A DNA stretch of 64,000 nt, from contig NZ_SMJU01000019.1 of the NCBI RefSeq assembly GCF_004348825.1, positions 34,514 through 98,513 of the forward strand, written 5' to 3'. The notes beneath the pieces were generated by a model. That model saw only the letters and a list, made by a program, of their open reading frames with translations. It had not been told where the DNA came from and ran no database searches. The first letter of the stretch is position 1; each line of letters opens with the position of its first letter. Below, piece by piece: positions 1-9,199 of this stretch. Origin of the DNA: Arundinibacter roseus (GTDB lineage Bacteria > Bacteroidota > Bacteroidia > Cytophagales > Spirosomataceae). Made by a program: the position numbers and the translations under genes.

Positions 1-1107
1 TTTGGTATCATTGCCTTTGTACTTCCAGTGGGCAGCATAGCCTTTTTCGGCAATTTCGTCCATCCGTGATGTACGGATCTGAACCTCGACCCATTGACCG
101 GTTTTGCTCATAACCGTTGAATGCAGCGACTGATAGCCGTTGGCTCTGGGCGTACTCAAAAAGTCTTTGAGACGGTCAGGATTGGGTTTATAATGATCCG
201 TAACGATAGAGTAGGCTTGCCAGCACAGCGCTTTTTCCCGCTCAAATTCAGCGGGAGCGTCAATCATGATACGAATAGCAAAGAGGTCATAAATTTCTTC
301 AAAGGGCTTGTTCTGCTTCCGCATTTTATTCCAGATGGAATAAATGGATTTGGGTCGACCTTTAATTATATATTTAAAACCGGCTTCCTGTAAATCGTTT
401 TCAATAGGTTCAGTAAAGCGGGCTATAAATCGATCGCGAGTCGTTTTGGTTTCACGGAGCTTTCGCGCCACGTCGCGGTAGGCTTCGGGTTCAGCGTATT
501 TCAGGTAAAGGTCTTCTAATTCAGATTTTATGGCGTAAAGCCCGAGCCGGTGCGCTAGGGGAGCATAAATAAAAATGGTTTCAGAGGCAATCTTCAACTG
601 TTTGTCGCGCGGCATGCTGTCGAGCGTTCGCATGTTGTGCAGGCGATCGGCGAGCTTTACCAAAATCACCCGTACATCGTCCGACAGCGTGAGTAGCATT
701 TTCCGAAAGTTCTCGGCTTGCTGCGACGAACCATATTCAAACTTGCCTGAGATTTTGGTAAGCCCGTCAATGATCTTGGCTACCTTTTTTCCAAACAAAC
801 GGCTGATGTCCTCAATCGTCATTTCGGTGTCTTCCACCACATCATGCAGCAGCGCGGAGACAATTGCGGTTGTACCCAGCCCGATTTCTTCCACCACGAT
901 CTGCGCCACAGCCAAAGGATGGTAGATGTATGGCTCGCCCGACCGCCGACGCATGTCTTTGTGTGCTTCCACGGACGTGTAAAATGCCTTTTTTATCATT
1001 TTGGCATCTGTATCCTTCAGGAAGGGCTTGGCTGTACGCAGCAGTTTTCTATATCGTTTCAGGATGTCTTTGCGCTCCTGTTCAAGGTCAATTAGGATTG
1101 TCTCCAC
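1..1107 (-). CDS. Bifunctional (p)ppGpp synthetase/hydrolase, RelA/SpoT family (3' part outside window)
   Basis: Makes and degrades the stringent-response alarmone (p)ppGpp in the cytoplasm. The 369 visible codons cover the N-terminal HD hydrolase domain (HDVVEDT near residues 88-94) and the synthetase domain (GRPKSIYSIWNKMR, then RLKDFLSTPRANGYQSLH and VEVQIRT). The catalytic-loop RLKD matches the RxKD signature of Mg-dependent bifunctional enzymes rather than the ExDD of synthetase-only RelA. The C-terminal TGS/ACT regulatory half lies beyond position 1. No ATG fits: a stop codon (TAA) lies in frame a few codons upstream, and GTG at 1105-1107 gives the expected start (METILIDLEQ...). That start is inferred. 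The gene is divergent from the tRNA-Leu gene. Confidence 0.95.
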   Translation of the reverse strand, partial: METILIDLEQERKDILKRYRKLLRTAKPFLKDTDAKMIKKAFYTSVEAHKDMRRRSGEPYIYHPLAVAQIVVEEIGLGTTAIVSALLHDVVEDTEMTIEDISRLFGKKVAKIIDGLTKISGKFEYGSSQQAENFRKMLLTLSDDVRVILVKLADRLHNMRTLDSMPRDKQLKIASETIFIYAPLAHRLGLYAIKSELEDLYLKYAEPEAYRDVARKLRETKTTRDRFIARFTEPIENDLQEAGFKYIIKGRPKSIYSIWNKMRKQNKPFEEIYDLFAIRIMIDAPAEFEREKALCWQAYSIVTDHYKPNPDRLKDFLSTPRANGYQSLHSTVMSKTGQWVEVQIRTSRMDEIAEKGYAAHWKYKGNDTK

Positions 1108-1226
1108 AGATTCTTTTTCTTTTCGTAACTCTACACCAAATTAATTTATTACGCAATGATTATCAACAATACTTTATCAAACTATATTTCTTGAAAAAAA
1201 ATTAGGAAAAAGCAGAATTTAATAAT

Positions 1227-1234
1227 TACCTTTG
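1227..1234 (+). promoter_or_regulatory. Bacteroidota-type -7 element (TACCTTTG) upstream of tRNA-Leu
   Basis: TACCTTTG fits the TAnnTTTG -7 consensus of the Bacteroidota primary sigma factor. It lies 44 bases upstream of the tRNA. No clear TTG -33 element is visible at the expected spacing. Confidence 0.55.
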
Positions 1235-1277
1235 CACTCCCAAATTTAACTATTCCATACGGGAATACACTGACTAC

Positions 1278-1359
1278 GCGGGCGTGGCGAAATTGGTAGA
1301 CGTGCCAGACTTAGGATCTGGTGCCGCAAGGCGTGGGGGTTCGAGTCCCTCCGCCCGTA
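1278..1359 (+). tRNA. tRNA-Leu (anticodon TAG)
   Basis: The 82-nt cloverleaf has a 7-bp acceptor stem (GCGGGCG with CGCCCGT, first pair G-U). Its anticodon arm is CCAGA-CTTAGGA-TCTGG with anticodon TAG. A long class II variable arm (GCCGCAAGGC) and a T arm with GGTTCGAGTCC follow. CCA is not encoded (discriminator A, then CGA). It reads CUA/CUN leucine codons and is followed at once by a terminator. Confidence 0.95.
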
Positions 1360-1377
1360 CGATTAAAAAAGGGAGAA

Positions 1378-1413
1378 GCCCTCAGGACTCGCTGTTTTGA
1401 GGGCATTTTTTTT
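1378..1413 (+). terminator. Intrinsic terminator after tRNA-Leu
   Basis: Stem GCCCTCA (1378-1384) pairs with TGAGGGC (1398-1404), followed by A and eight T. Confidence 0.85.
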
Positions 1414-1494
1414 ATAGGACGCGATCAAAAGAATACCTGGTAAAGGAAGTTCTATCATTGACTCATTTAAAATTCATAACGACAGCAAATAGAT

Positions 1495-2853
1495 ATGGAA
1501 GTTCTGTTAGAGAAGAGCTCGCCTACCACGGCTTCGCTCAAAGTAATCCTGACTAAGGAAGATTATCAGCCCAAGGTAGATAAAACACTGAAAGATTATG
1601 CCAAAAAGGCTACGCTGAAAGGTTTTAGACCAGGCAAGGTGCCCATGCAGGTTATTAGCCGCATGTATGGCAAAGGCATCATGGTTGACGAAGTCAATCA
1701 AATGCTGAGTCAGGCCGTCAGTGATTACATCCGTGAGCAGAAAATTCAGGTCGTAGGCGATCCTATCCCAAATCGTGAAAAGGCTGATGCCATCGACTGG
1801 GATACGCAGAGCGAATTCGAGTTTGTGTATGATCTTGGAATGGCTACCGATTTTGAGGTAGATTTTACAAATATTCCGGCCATTCCTCACTACACAATTT
1901 TGGCGGGCGAAACGGAGCTTGAATCAACTCTGGAAGATCTAAAAAAGCGTTTTGCCGAATCGGCTCATCCCGAAACTTCCGAAGCAGGCGATATGCTGTT
2001 TGGTGAATTGAAGCAGGAGTCTTCTGAGTTTACCACCAAAACCGCAATTCCGACCCGTCAGGTGAAAGAAAGCGAGCAGGCAAAATTTACTGGTCTGAAA
2101 GCAGGTGACGAAATCACGTTTGATATTCAAACCACCTTTGAAGACGAAGCGGCTATTGCGCACGTAACCGGAAAGAAAAAGGAAGACGTTGCTGAGCTTG
2201 CCGGCGAGTTTACATTTGTGCTGGACGACATTACGCGCTCGGCTCCGGTAGAAATGAATCAAGAGTTTTTTGATAAGGTTTTGGGACCTGGCGAAGTTGA
2301 AACGGAGGAGCAATTCCGGGAAAAAGTTCTGGAAATTATTCAGAGCAACTACGCCCGTGAATCCGAAGCGCTGCTGCGCCGCGATATGGAGCAAACCCTC
2401 CTGGATTCGATTGCCATTGATGTGCCCGCTGATTTTCTGAAAGATTGGCTGGAACGCACCAACAATGGTAAATTCACCCGCGAACAAATTGAAGAGCAGT
2501 TTGCTGATTTTGAAAAATCATTGAAACTGAGTCTGATTAAAAATAAAGTTGCCGACATTTTTGGCGTGAAGGTAGAGTATCCCGAAATTCTGGAATACAC
2601 CCGTCAGATGGTACGTGGGCAGTTTGGAATGTACGGCGGTGACCCCAGCATGGACGAAACGATCGACCGCATTGCTGCCGGATATTTGGCTGACCGCGAG
2701 CGTGATAACTATTCGAGCATGTTCAATCAGGTATTTGACAATAAAGTACTTGACGTCATTCGTGGACAAGTGGCAACGGACGAAAAAGATATTTCAGTGG
2801 CTGATTTTGAAAAATTGGCCAAGAACGGTGCTGCTGAGGAAGCAGAAGCCTGA
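1495..2853 (+). CDS. tig: Trigger factor (ribosome-associated chaperone)
   Basis: Binds the ribosome at the exit tunnel and shields nascent chains. The 452 residues are close to the family length. The ribosome-binding signature appears as GFRPGKVP near residues 43-50, in the N-terminal domain. The middle FKBP-like region is divergent, as is usual in Bacteroidota. The helical C-terminal part ends in an acidic tail (AAEEAEA). ATG at 1495 is the natural start; no strong Shine-Dalgarno is seen. Downstream, clpP and clpX form the usual tig-clpP-clpX neighbourhood, but a three-gene opposite-strand cassette separates them here. A strong terminator follows directly. Confidence 0.97.
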   Translation: MEVLLEKSSPTTASLKVILTKEDYQPKVDKTLKDYAKKATLKGFRPGKVPMQVISRMYGKGIMVDEVNQMLSQAVSDYIREQKIQVVGDPIPNREKADAIDWDTQSEFEFVYDLGMATDFEVDFTNIPAIPHYTILAGETELESTLEDLKKRFAESAHPETSEAGDMLFGELKQESSEFTTKTAIPTRQVKESEQAKFTGLKAGDEITFDIQTTFEDEAAIAHVTGKKKEDVAELAGEFTFVLDDITRSAPVEMNQEFFDKVLGPGEVETEEQFREKVLEIIQSNYARESEALLRRDMEQTLLDSIAIDVPADFLKDWLERTNNGKFTREQIEEQFADFEKSLKLSLIKNKVADIFGVKVEYPEILEYTRQMVRGQFGMYGGDPSMDETIDRIAAGYLADRERDNYSSMFNQVFDNKVLDVIRGQVATDEKDISVADFEKLAKNGAAEEAEA

Positions 2854-2879
2854 TAAGTTACTAGTCGGATTAATACACA

Positions 2880-2914
2880 AAAAACTCCCGCACCGATAGG
2901 TGCGGGAGTTTTTT
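2880..2914. terminator. Strong bidirectional intrinsic terminator after tig
   Basis: An 11-bp perfect stem, ACTCCCGCACC-GATA-GGTGCGGGAGT, is flanked by A6 on the left and T6 on the right. It can stop tig from the left and the XRE gene (2972-3337, minus strand) from the right. Confidence 0.92.
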
Positions 2915-2971
2915 GTTAAAAGAGCATTTTTTATAAAAAATTATCTTCAAAAAGGGCGAAACTGATTTTTC

Positions 2972-3337
2972 TTAAAAGCCAATACGTTCTCTTTGCTGCT
3001 GCATTTGACGGGCAATTTCCAGGCTGACCCACTCGCAAAACTTACTTTTCCACTGCCCGATTTCCTGATGTAGTCGGGCATTTTCGGTCCGTAACTCTTC
3101 GTTTTCACGTCGTAACCACTCCGTTTCAGTCAGTGGGCCTGCTTCCAGTCCCAGCAGGTCGGGGAGAGTAGTTTCCAGAAAACCGGCAATCGCTTCCAGC
3201 CGCGAAAGTGGTGGCTCGGTACGGCCGCGTTCAATATCCCCATAGGCTGACGTAGAGATTGCCAGCATATCGGCCATGTTTTCCTGTGAAAACCCTTTTT
3301 GCAGTCTAAGATTTCGGATGCGTTCAGATAAAGTCAT
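2972..3337 (-). CDS. XRE-family helix-turn-helix regulator with C-terminal coiled coil
   Basis: A 121-residue DNA-binding protein. Residues 1-60 form an XRE HTH (SERIRNLRLQKGFSQENMAD, then SAYGDIERGRTEP). The rest is charged and helical (ENEELRTENARLHQEI), likely a dimerising coiled coil. A longer reading frame extends upstream to 3466, but that extension overlaps the preceding gene and looks non-coding. ATG at 3335-3337 puts the HTH at the N-terminus as in the family. It is the last gene of a minus-strand run behind the RraA-like and enolase-superfamily genes, and may regulate them; this is inferred from position only. Confidence 0.85.
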   Translation of the reverse strand: MTLSERIRNLRLQKGFSQENMADMLAISTSAYGDIERGRTEPPLSRLEAIAGFLETTLPDLLGLEAGPLTETEWLRRENEELRTENARLHQEIGQWKSKFCEWVSLEIARQMQQQRERIGF

Positions 3338-3401
3338 ATGCGTACGAATCAGATAGTTAATGCTGCATATACAACAGAAGAAAACGGAAAAACATCCGTA
3401 T

Positions 3402-4694
3402 TTATTCAAAAAAAGGAACGCCGGGCGTTGCATATTTCCGCATACCTTCCTCGTTGATTTCCACACCTATTCCGGGTTTTTCGGATAGCGTGATAAAGCC
3501 TTTGTTTATCATAGGTCCGTCAAAGCTGACAATTTCTTTGTACATCGGGTTTTCGTCAAAATACACCTGCCATTCCAATATCAGAAAGTTAGGCACAGAC
3601 GCGCATACATGGCAGGAGGCCATTGCTCCTAAAAAAGAAGCTACCATATGCGGTGCAAAAGGTACGTAATACAAGTTGGCCAGGTTGGCAATCCGCTGAG
3701 CTTCACCCAATCCGCCTGCTTTTTGCAGATCAGGCATGACAATATCCACCGCTCCGATTTCAAGCATACGCCTGAATCCGTGAGCGAGGTAGTGATTTTC
3801 ACCGGCGCAAATCGGTGTGTTGGTACCTTCGGTAATGAGCCGATAGGCATCGGGGTTTTCTGCCGGAATAGGTTCTTCCAGAAAAAGGAGTTTCAATGGC
3901 TCCATCATGTGGGCAATGCGTTTTCCGGTGGTCATGTCGTAGCGGCCGTGCGCATCTACACATATGTCGATGTAAGGCCCAACCGCTTCCCGCACGGCCG
4001 CAATCTGATTATACATACGGTCGAGCTCGCCCTGACTTGCCGTCCAATTGTAGGGGTCATACTTGGCCGGGTCGTTGCGCTCGTCTATATCAAACTTTAC
4101 GGCCGTGTAGCCTGCCTGTACGGCATCTTTGGCGCTCTTGGCAAAATCTTCGGGGCGCGGGCCTTCGGTTCGGTAGGCAGCGGTGTCGCAGTATACGCGG
4201 ATCTTATCACGAAATTTTCCGCCCAATAATTGATACACAGGCATTCCGTAAGCTTTACCTACCAAATCCCAAAGGGCAGATTCGACGGCAGTTAACACGG
4301 CAATGTACATACCTGATTGTGCCCCTTCAAAAAAACCTGACCGTCGTATGTCTTCAAAAAGGCGATGTACATTGAGTGGACTTTTACCTTTGATTCGCTG
4401 ACCCATAAGTTTTACCAGGTGGTAAGTACCGGGCGTAGCGTCAACGGCTTCGCCGCAGCCCCAAATATCCTGATTGGTATAGACTTTAACGAAAAGACTG
4501 TGACCTCCCCGAATAAAACCGCACTTGATGTCGGTAATTTTCAGGTCAGAAGGCTTGGATGATTGGGGGGTACGGTCGACGGCCTGGATCAGGCCTTCGC
4601 CATAAGAGGCACTTGCATAGGCCGCCAAAGCACTTGCGAGGGCTCCTTTCCGAAGGAAATTGCGCCGGGAGCTTGAAGATTGAGATGGATTCAT
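3402..4694 (-). CDS. Tat-exported mandelate racemase/muconate lactonizing-type enolase-superfamily enzyme
   Basis: A 430-residue member of the enolase superfamily, whose enzymes abstract a proton alpha to a carboxylate; many are sugar-acid dehydratases. The N-terminus SSRRNFLRKGALAS is a twin-arginine signal. The C-terminal barrel has metal ligands at about D247 (CVDAHGRYD), E273/E274 (FLEEPIP) and E299 (CAGENH). A candidate general base is H349 (PFAPH), with D322 (MPDLQKAGG) behind it; this suggests an MR-type acid-sugar dehydratase. Tat export implies periplasmic action with metal bound before transport. It lies 64 bp downstream of the RraA-like gene, which could act on the keto-acid product. 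The substrate cannot be read from sequence. Confidence 0.88.
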   Translation of the reverse strand: MNPSQSSSSRRNFLRKGALASALAAYASASYGEGLIQAVDRTPQSSKPSDLKITDIKCGFIRGGHSLFVKVYTNQDIWGCGEAVDATPGTYHLVKLMGQRIKGKSPLNVHRLFEDIRRSGFFEGAQSGMYIAVLTAVESALWDLVGKAYGMPVYQLLGGKFRDKIRVYCDTAAYRTEGPRPEDFAKSAKDAVQAGYTAVKFDIDERNDPAKYDPYNWTASQGELDRMYNQIAAVREAVGPYIDICVDAHGRYDMTTGKRIAHMMEPLKLLFLEEPIPAENPDAYRLITEGTNTPICAGENHYLAHGFRRMLEIGAVDIVMPDLQKAGGLGEAQRIANLANLYYVPFAPHMVASFLGAMASCHVCASVPNFLILEWQVYFDENPMYKEIVSFDGPMINKGFITLSEKPGIGVEINEEGMRKYATPGVPFFE

Positions 4695-4758
4695 AGGTAG
4701 AAATTTATTACAGAAGTAAGGATGGATTTAGTAATCGTTGAAACAATTCAGCAAGAAT

Positions 4759-5709
4759 TTACCAGGTTCGGGTTTTCAAAAAGTTTTGTACCTGTTCTTT
4801 CGGTACAGGAAGCTCATCCAGGTGATCATTAAGCCATTTAGAAAAGTCTTTCTCAATATCTTCGGTCCAGCGGTTGTCGATTTGCCCTGCCGTATATTTT
4901 TGTTCGCGCAGGCGCAAATGCCCGAACATATCCCGCAAACGAACGATTTCGGAAGTTGTAACTACTTTTTCGACTAAATGCGGTGGGATGAAAATAACGC
5001 CGCCGTCACGGCCGAGTACGGCGTCACCGGGCATCACCATCGCTTGGCCAATACGGGTAGGTTGGTTAATTCCCACGAGTGTTGTGTTCAAATCTCCGCT
5101 GGGATTGTTGAGGTGGTGGGAAGGATGATAGGTTCGGAAGAAGGATGTAAAAGAGCCGATTTCACGCAGACCCGAAATGTCCCGAATCGCTCCGTCATAC
5201 ACAATGCCATTGCCCGTTTTGGCATAAATAGAATTTCCAAGATTATCCCCAATCGTGGGCCCGTCTTCGTGCATGCCGTGCTGATCTACCACGTATACGT
5301 CGCGCATCACGAGCAGATCAATGGGCCAGGCATTCTGCGACTTAATCCGGCCATCTTTGGTGTGTCCTTTTTCATCGAGTACCCGGTGAATATCTGGTCT
5401 TCCGGGCATAAAAATAGCCGTTACGGCCCGTCCGACGAGTACGCTGTCGGGATTAATTGTCATCCAGTTGTCGGTATATTGGTGCCGGAAATTCTGTCCT
5501 TTCAGCACAGCCCATGCTTCTTCAAGTGTTACTTTTTTTAATCGATCGAGCAAGGCGTCCGGTACTTTGGGGCGGCCATCCGGAAAGCGTTCGCCTTTCC
5601 ACTCGGGCGTGTACAGGATAAGGTCAGCTTTGGAAATTTGCTGTGCCTGAATTAGTGATTCAAAACCAGAAAGTAAAAGGACCAGAAAAAGAGAGAAAAG
5701 AGTCTTCAT
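4759..5709 (-). CDS. Exported RraA/HMG-aldolase family protein
   Basis: A 316-residue protein of the RraA / 4-hydroxy-4-methyl-2-oxoglutarate aldolase family. The N-terminus (MKTLFSLFLVLLLSGF...QAQ) is a Sec signal peptide, unusual for this mostly cytoplasmic family. The core contains GDNLGNSIYAKTGNG and VYDGAIRD; the R-D pair binds substrate and the divalent metal in class II pyruvate aldolases. MPGDAVLGRDGGVIFIP is the conserved GD..GV segment. Family members cleave 2-keto acids to pyruvate or decarboxylate oxaloacetate. It is the first gene of a minus-strand run with the enolase-superfamily enzyme. I infer two exported steps of one sugar-acid pathway. Confidence 0.85.
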   Translation of the reverse strand: MKTLFSLFLVLLLSGFESLIQAQQISKADLILYTPEWKGERFPDGRPKVPDALLDRLKKVTLEEAWAVLKGQNFRHQYTDNWMTINPDSVLVGRAVTAIFMPGRPDIHRVLDEKGHTKDGRIKSQNAWPIDLLVMRDVYVVDQHGMHEDGPTIGDNLGNSIYAKTGNGIVYDGAIRDISGLREIGSFTSFFRTYHPSHHLNNPSGDLNTTLVGINQPTRIGQAMVMPGDAVLGRDGGVIFIPPHLVEKVVTTSEIVRLRDMFGHLRLREQKYTAGQIDNRWTEDIEKDFSKWLNDHLDELPVPKEQVQNFLKTRTW

Positions 5710-6037
5710 AGGAAAGCGAGTTTAGTAAAGTGTAGGATTGACAGCTATCGTTAGGTACAAAAAGTAGGAAGGCACTTTTGATTTACTTATTGGTATCTAT
5801 CATTCAGAAGTCAGAGAAAAGAGTGACGAGGCGTATTTTCACAAATTCTGATAATTTCTCACCAGAATCGACTAGGATAATGCCTTGAAATAATCAAATT
5901 TGTGCAGACGCTTTTCTTAGCCGTAAGCAGTCATGCGAAACTAAGCCCCGGGCGTTTTCGTTGTGTAACATGATGCAAAGGTGATGAGAGGCCCTTTTTT
6001 CTATTATTAACTCATTCAATTAATATACTTACCAGTA
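5710..6037. other. 328-bp divergent intergenic region between rraA-like gene and clpP
   Basis: It must hold divergent promoters for the RraA-like gene and clpP. I found no exact TAnnTTTG -7 element on the plus strand; CAAATTTG at about 5897 has one mismatch. No ORF with coding character and no repeat was seen. Confidence 0.4.
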
Positions 6038-6712
6038 ATGAACTACGGAGACGAATTCAGAAAATTTGCTGTGCATCATATGGGCCTGAATGGCTTGACG
6101 GTGGATGGCTACGTAAAACACTCAGTTGAAAATATGACTCGCGCCGTCATTGAAGAGCGCCCCATGAACTTCCGTGAGGTAGATGTATTTTCACGACTAA
6201 TGGCCGACCGGATCATTTTTATGGGTACCGGAGTCGACGACAATATTGCTAATATCGTTGTGGCGCAATTGCTGTTTCTGGAATCAGCGGATGCCAAGAA
6301 AGATATCCTGATGTATATCAATAGCCCCGGCGGCTCGGTGTATGCGGGTCTGGGAATTTATGACACGATGCAGTACGTACGGCCCGACGTAGCGACGGTC
6401 TGTACCAGTCTGGCCGCTTCGATGGGGGCTGTGTTGCTGGCTGGCGGTGCTGCCGGAAAGCGCTCAGCATTGCCGCACGCCCGCGTTATGATTCATCAGC
6501 CTTCGGGTGGCGCGCAGGGGCAGTCTTCGGACATTGAAATCACGGCCCGCGAAATCGTAAAACTTCGTGACGAACTTTACGAAATTCTGGCGGTGCATAC
6601 CGGTCAAACCAAAGAAGTAATTGAGCGTGACTCTGACCGGGATAAATGGTTCAGAGCCTATGAAGCCAAAGAATATGGTCTGATTGACGAAATTCTGACT
6701 CGGGAAAAGTAA
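6038..6712 (+). CDS. clpP: ATP-dependent Clp protease proteolytic subunit
   Basis: A 224-residue serine peptidase that forms the double-heptamer chamber and works with ClpX. The catalytic residues are visible: S128 in [13 protein letters not shown]153 in [11 protein letters not shown], and the Asp within [10 protein letters not shown]. The oxyanion/strand motif [20 protein letters not shown] is intact. ATG at 6038 fits; the first about 30 residues before [19 protein letters not shown] may be a short propeptide. An intrinsic terminator separates it from clpX, so the two may be expressed partly independently. Confidence 0.97.
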   Translation: MNYGDEFRKFAVHHMGLNGLTVDGYVKHSVENMTRAVIEERPMNFREVDVFSRLMADRIIFMGTGVDDNIANIVVAQLLFLESADAKKDILMYINSPGGSVYAGLGIYDTMQYVRPDVATVCTSLAASMGAVLLAGGAAGKRSALPHARVMIHQPSGGAQGQSSDIEITAREIVKLRDELYEILAVHTGQTKEVIERDSDRDKWFRAYEAKEYGLIDEILTREK

Positions 6713-6735
6713 TTTCCGTTGAATAAATTGTACTG

Positions 6736-6776
6736 GCCGATAAGTGTTCTTTTGAAACCTTATCGGCTTTTTTATT
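6736..6776 (+). terminator. Intrinsic terminator between clpP and clpX
   Basis: Stem GCCGATAAG (6736-6744) pairs with CTTATCGGC (6759-6767), followed by TTTTTTATT. Confidence 0.85.
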
Positions 6777-6959
6777 GTACATTATACAGAACCAAACTTG
6801 GTTTGTGAAGCAAAAAATGAGACCTTTGCAGATTGGTTCTGCCGCGTGTAGTGGCTTGAACAAACATGGATTTTTGCACAAACCATTCACCCTGAAAGTG
6901 CAGAAGTCAATCACGCAAGTAGCGGATTTTTTTTACCAATAAATACCTAAATTAACCCA

Positions 6960-8201
6960 ATGGCACAAGTGAGTTGTTCGTTCTGCGGACGCCGAAAAAA
7001 TGAAGTAGAGCTGCTTCTGTCAGGCATTGACGCCCATATCTGTAATCACTGTATTGTACAGGGAAACCAGGTAGTTACGGATGAACTGAGTCCGAAAGAC
7101 AAAAAGGATAAAAAACCAAAACTCCCGAAGCTCAATCTGATCCCGCCCGTGGGGATGAAGGAGTTTATGGAGCAATATATTATTGGGCAGGACGAAGCCA
7201 AGAGATCCCTTGCCGTGGCCGTCTATAACCACTACAAGCGGTTGTCACAGCCGGATTCGGAAGATGATGTAGTCATTGAAAAATCGAATATTATCATGGT
7301 GGGCGAAACCGGCACCGGTAAAACCTACCTAGCCCGCACCATCGCCCGCATTCTTCAGGTACCTTTTTGCATAGCTGACGCCACCACCGTAACCGAAGCC
7401 GGCTACGTAGGAGAAGATGTGGAAACGATTCTCACGCGCCTGTTGCAGGCTGCTGACTACAACATAGAAGCTGCCGAGCGGGGCATTGTTTATATTGACG
7501 AAATTGATAAAATATCGCGCAAATCTGACAATCCATCCATTACCCGCGATGTGAGCGGTGAAGGTGTGCAGCAGGCTCTGTTGAAACTGTTGGAAGGATC
7601 TGTTGTGAACGTGCCCCCACAAGGCGGACGGAAGCACCCGGATCAAAAGATGATTGCACTGAATACTGAAAACATCCTGTTCATTTGTGGAGGTGCTTTT
7701 GATGGCATCGAACGCCACATTGCCAAACGAATCAATACCCGGCCCATCGGATTTTCGGGAGATAATCGGATCATCGAAATTTTTGATAAAGGAAATCTGA
7801 TGCGCTACGTGACGGCTCAGGACCTGAAATCGTTTGGACTGATTCCCGAAATGATTGGCCGCTTGCCTGTGCTGACGCACCTCAATCCGCTCGATAAGGA
7901 AACGTTGCGCCGGATTTTGACCGAACCGAAAAATGCCTTGGTAAAACAGTATCAGAAGCTATTCAAAATGGAAGATATCGACCTGCATTTTGATGAAGAT
8001 GTTATAGATTTTATCGTTGAGCAGGCGATGATCTATAAACTTGGTGCCCGTGGGTTGCGCTCCATTTGTGAATCCATTATGACCGATGCAATGTTTGAAT
8101 TGCCTTCCCGCAAAGACATCAAGGAGTTTACGCTTTCGCTCGACTACGCTCGGGAGAAATTTGATAAGTCATCCCTTTCATTGCTGCGCTCAGTAGCCTG
8201 A
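6960..8201 (+). CDS. clpX: ATP-dependent Clp protease ATP-binding subunit ClpX
   Basis: A 413-residue AAA+ unfoldase that recognises substrates and feeds them to ClpP. The N-terminal C4 zinc-binding domain has C6, C9, C28 and C31 (CSFCG...ICNHC). Walker A is GETGTGKT (115-122) and Walker B is [10 protein letters not shown]. The RKH-type pore region is near HIAKR, and sensor II is [11 protein letters not shown] near the C-terminus. Length and order match the family. It lies about 250 bp downstream of clpP beyond a terminator, so it needs its own promoter or read-through. A terminator follows. Confidence 0.98.
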   Translation: MAQVSCSFCGRRKNEVELLLSGIDAHICNHCIVQGNQVVTDELSPKDKKDKKPKLPKLNLIPPVGMKEFMEQYIIGQDEAKRSLAVAVYNHYKRLSQPDSEDDVVIEKSNIIMVGETGTGKTYLARTIARILQVPFCIADATTVTEAGYVGEDVETILTRLLQAADYNIEAAERGIVYIDEIDKISRKSDNPSITRDVSGEGVQQALLKLLEGSVVNVPPQGGRKHPDQKMIALNTENILFICGGAFDGIERHIAKRINTRPIGFSGDNRIIEIFDKGNLMRYVTAQDLKSFGLIPEMIGRLPVLTHLNPLDKETLRRILTEPKNALVKQYQKLFKMEDIDLHFDEDVIDFIVEQAMIYKLGARGLRSICESIMTDAMFELPSRKDIKEFTLSLDYAREKFDKSSLSLLRSVA

Positions 8202-8220
8202 TAATCAGATAGATAAATTG

Positions 8221-8275
8221 AAATCCGGGCAAATAGAACCACCTCATTTGTGATTCTGTTTACCCGGATTTTTTA
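8221..8275 (+). terminator. Intrinsic terminator after clpX
   Basis: AAATCCGGG (8221-8229) pairs with CCCGGATTT (8263-8271). Further pairing (CAAATAGAA with TTCTGTTTA) lies inside the arm, and a T run follows. Confidence 0.8.
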
Positions 8276-8296
8276 TGTTTACAGGATAAGGTATTG

Positions 8297-9055
8297 CTAC
8301 TTATTTGGTTTCACGATTCGCGTGGCAAGATCCAGTTCTAATCGTTGAATAGTTGCCAGCACCAACTGCGCCATTTTTCGGGCACCGAGTTCACTGAAAT
8401 GAGTATTGTCTATTTTCCCTTCCGGATAATTGGGGTGCTCGCCGGGTTCGAGGTGTAAAAACAGCAGTCGGGAGGTCTCTTCACCCATATCCCGGAGCAG
8501 TTTCTGACTTTCCTGATCCAGATCAATAAGCGGCGTTTTATAATCTTTTGCTACATTTCTTACCAGTTGAGAATACTGCGCATGGGTATCAATCAGTTGG
8601 CCCGAAGCGTCAAAATTTCGCCGTGCAACCGGCGTCAGAAGGACGGGAAGTGCCTTTTTTGCGCGAGTTTCGGTGACGAATCGAATGAGATTCGCTGTAA
8701 ATTCTGCTTCTGTTGTAGCGCTTTTCTTGGTTTGAATTTCGTCATTATGTCCAAACTGAATAAGCACATAATCTCCTGCCTGCAAGCGATCGAAAACAGG
8801 CTGCCAGCGGTTTTCTTCAATGAACGTACGGGTACTTCGTCCATTCATGGCACGGTTATCAACAGTAACAGTTTCGTCAAAAAAGTAGGTAAAAGGCATA
8901 CCCCAGCCTGTTTCAGGATAAAACTTCGTTTGCTTGATTGACATTGTAGAATCACCGATCAGGTATACAGTGATTGGGGCAGGCGGTGCTGAAAAAGCAG
9001 TGAGTACAAGCAAACTCAGAAGAGTAAACATTTTTGTGTAAAACGATTTCTTCAC
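8297..9055 (-). CDS. Secreted SGNH/GDSL esterase, rhamnogalacturonan acetylesterase-like
   Basis: A 252-residue SGNH hydrolase of the family that deacetylates pectic rhamnogalacturonan (CE12-like). All four blocks are present: GDSTM with nucleophile S36, the glycine in NGRSTRTF, GHND, and the Asp-His pair in DNTHFSELGA. The N-terminus has a Sec signal (KKSF...LLSLLVLTAFSAPPAP), so it acts outside the cytoplasm. The start is GTG at 9053-9055, which supplies the basic n-region. An ATG eight codons later would give a signal peptide without positive charge. It is isolated on the minus strand with no polysaccharide-degradation neighbours. Confidence 0.87.
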   Translation of the reverse strand: MKKSFYTKMFTLLSLLVLTAFSAPPAPITVYLIGDSTMSIKQTKFYPETGWGMPFTYFFDETVTVDNRAMNGRSTRTFIEENRWQPVFDRLQAGDYVLIQFGHNDEIQTKKSATTEAEFTANLIRFVTETRAKKALPVLLTPVARRNFDASGQLIDTHAQYSQLVRNVAKDYKTPLIDLDQESQKLLRDMGEETSRLLFLHLEPGEHPNYPEGKIDNTHFSELGARKMAQLVLATIQRLELDLATRIVKPNK

Positions 9056-9112
9056 AGAAAATAAATAGTTTAGTGTCTTAAAATGTTGTTGGGTACAAGG
9101 TGCGTATAAATT

Positions 9113-9162
9113 AAAAAAGCCTCAAAGAACCTTGGACATTTAAGTAGTCCAAAGGTTCTTTG
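9113..9162 (-). terminator. Intrinsic terminator after the nagB fusion gene
   Basis: On the minus strand, CAAAGAACCTTTGGAC pairs with GTCCAAGGTTCTTTG with one bulge, followed by AGGC and six T (plus-strand A run 9113-9118). Confidence 0.75.
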
Positions 9163-9199
9163 AAGCAGCATATACCAGGAACAAACGAATTCTAATTCC

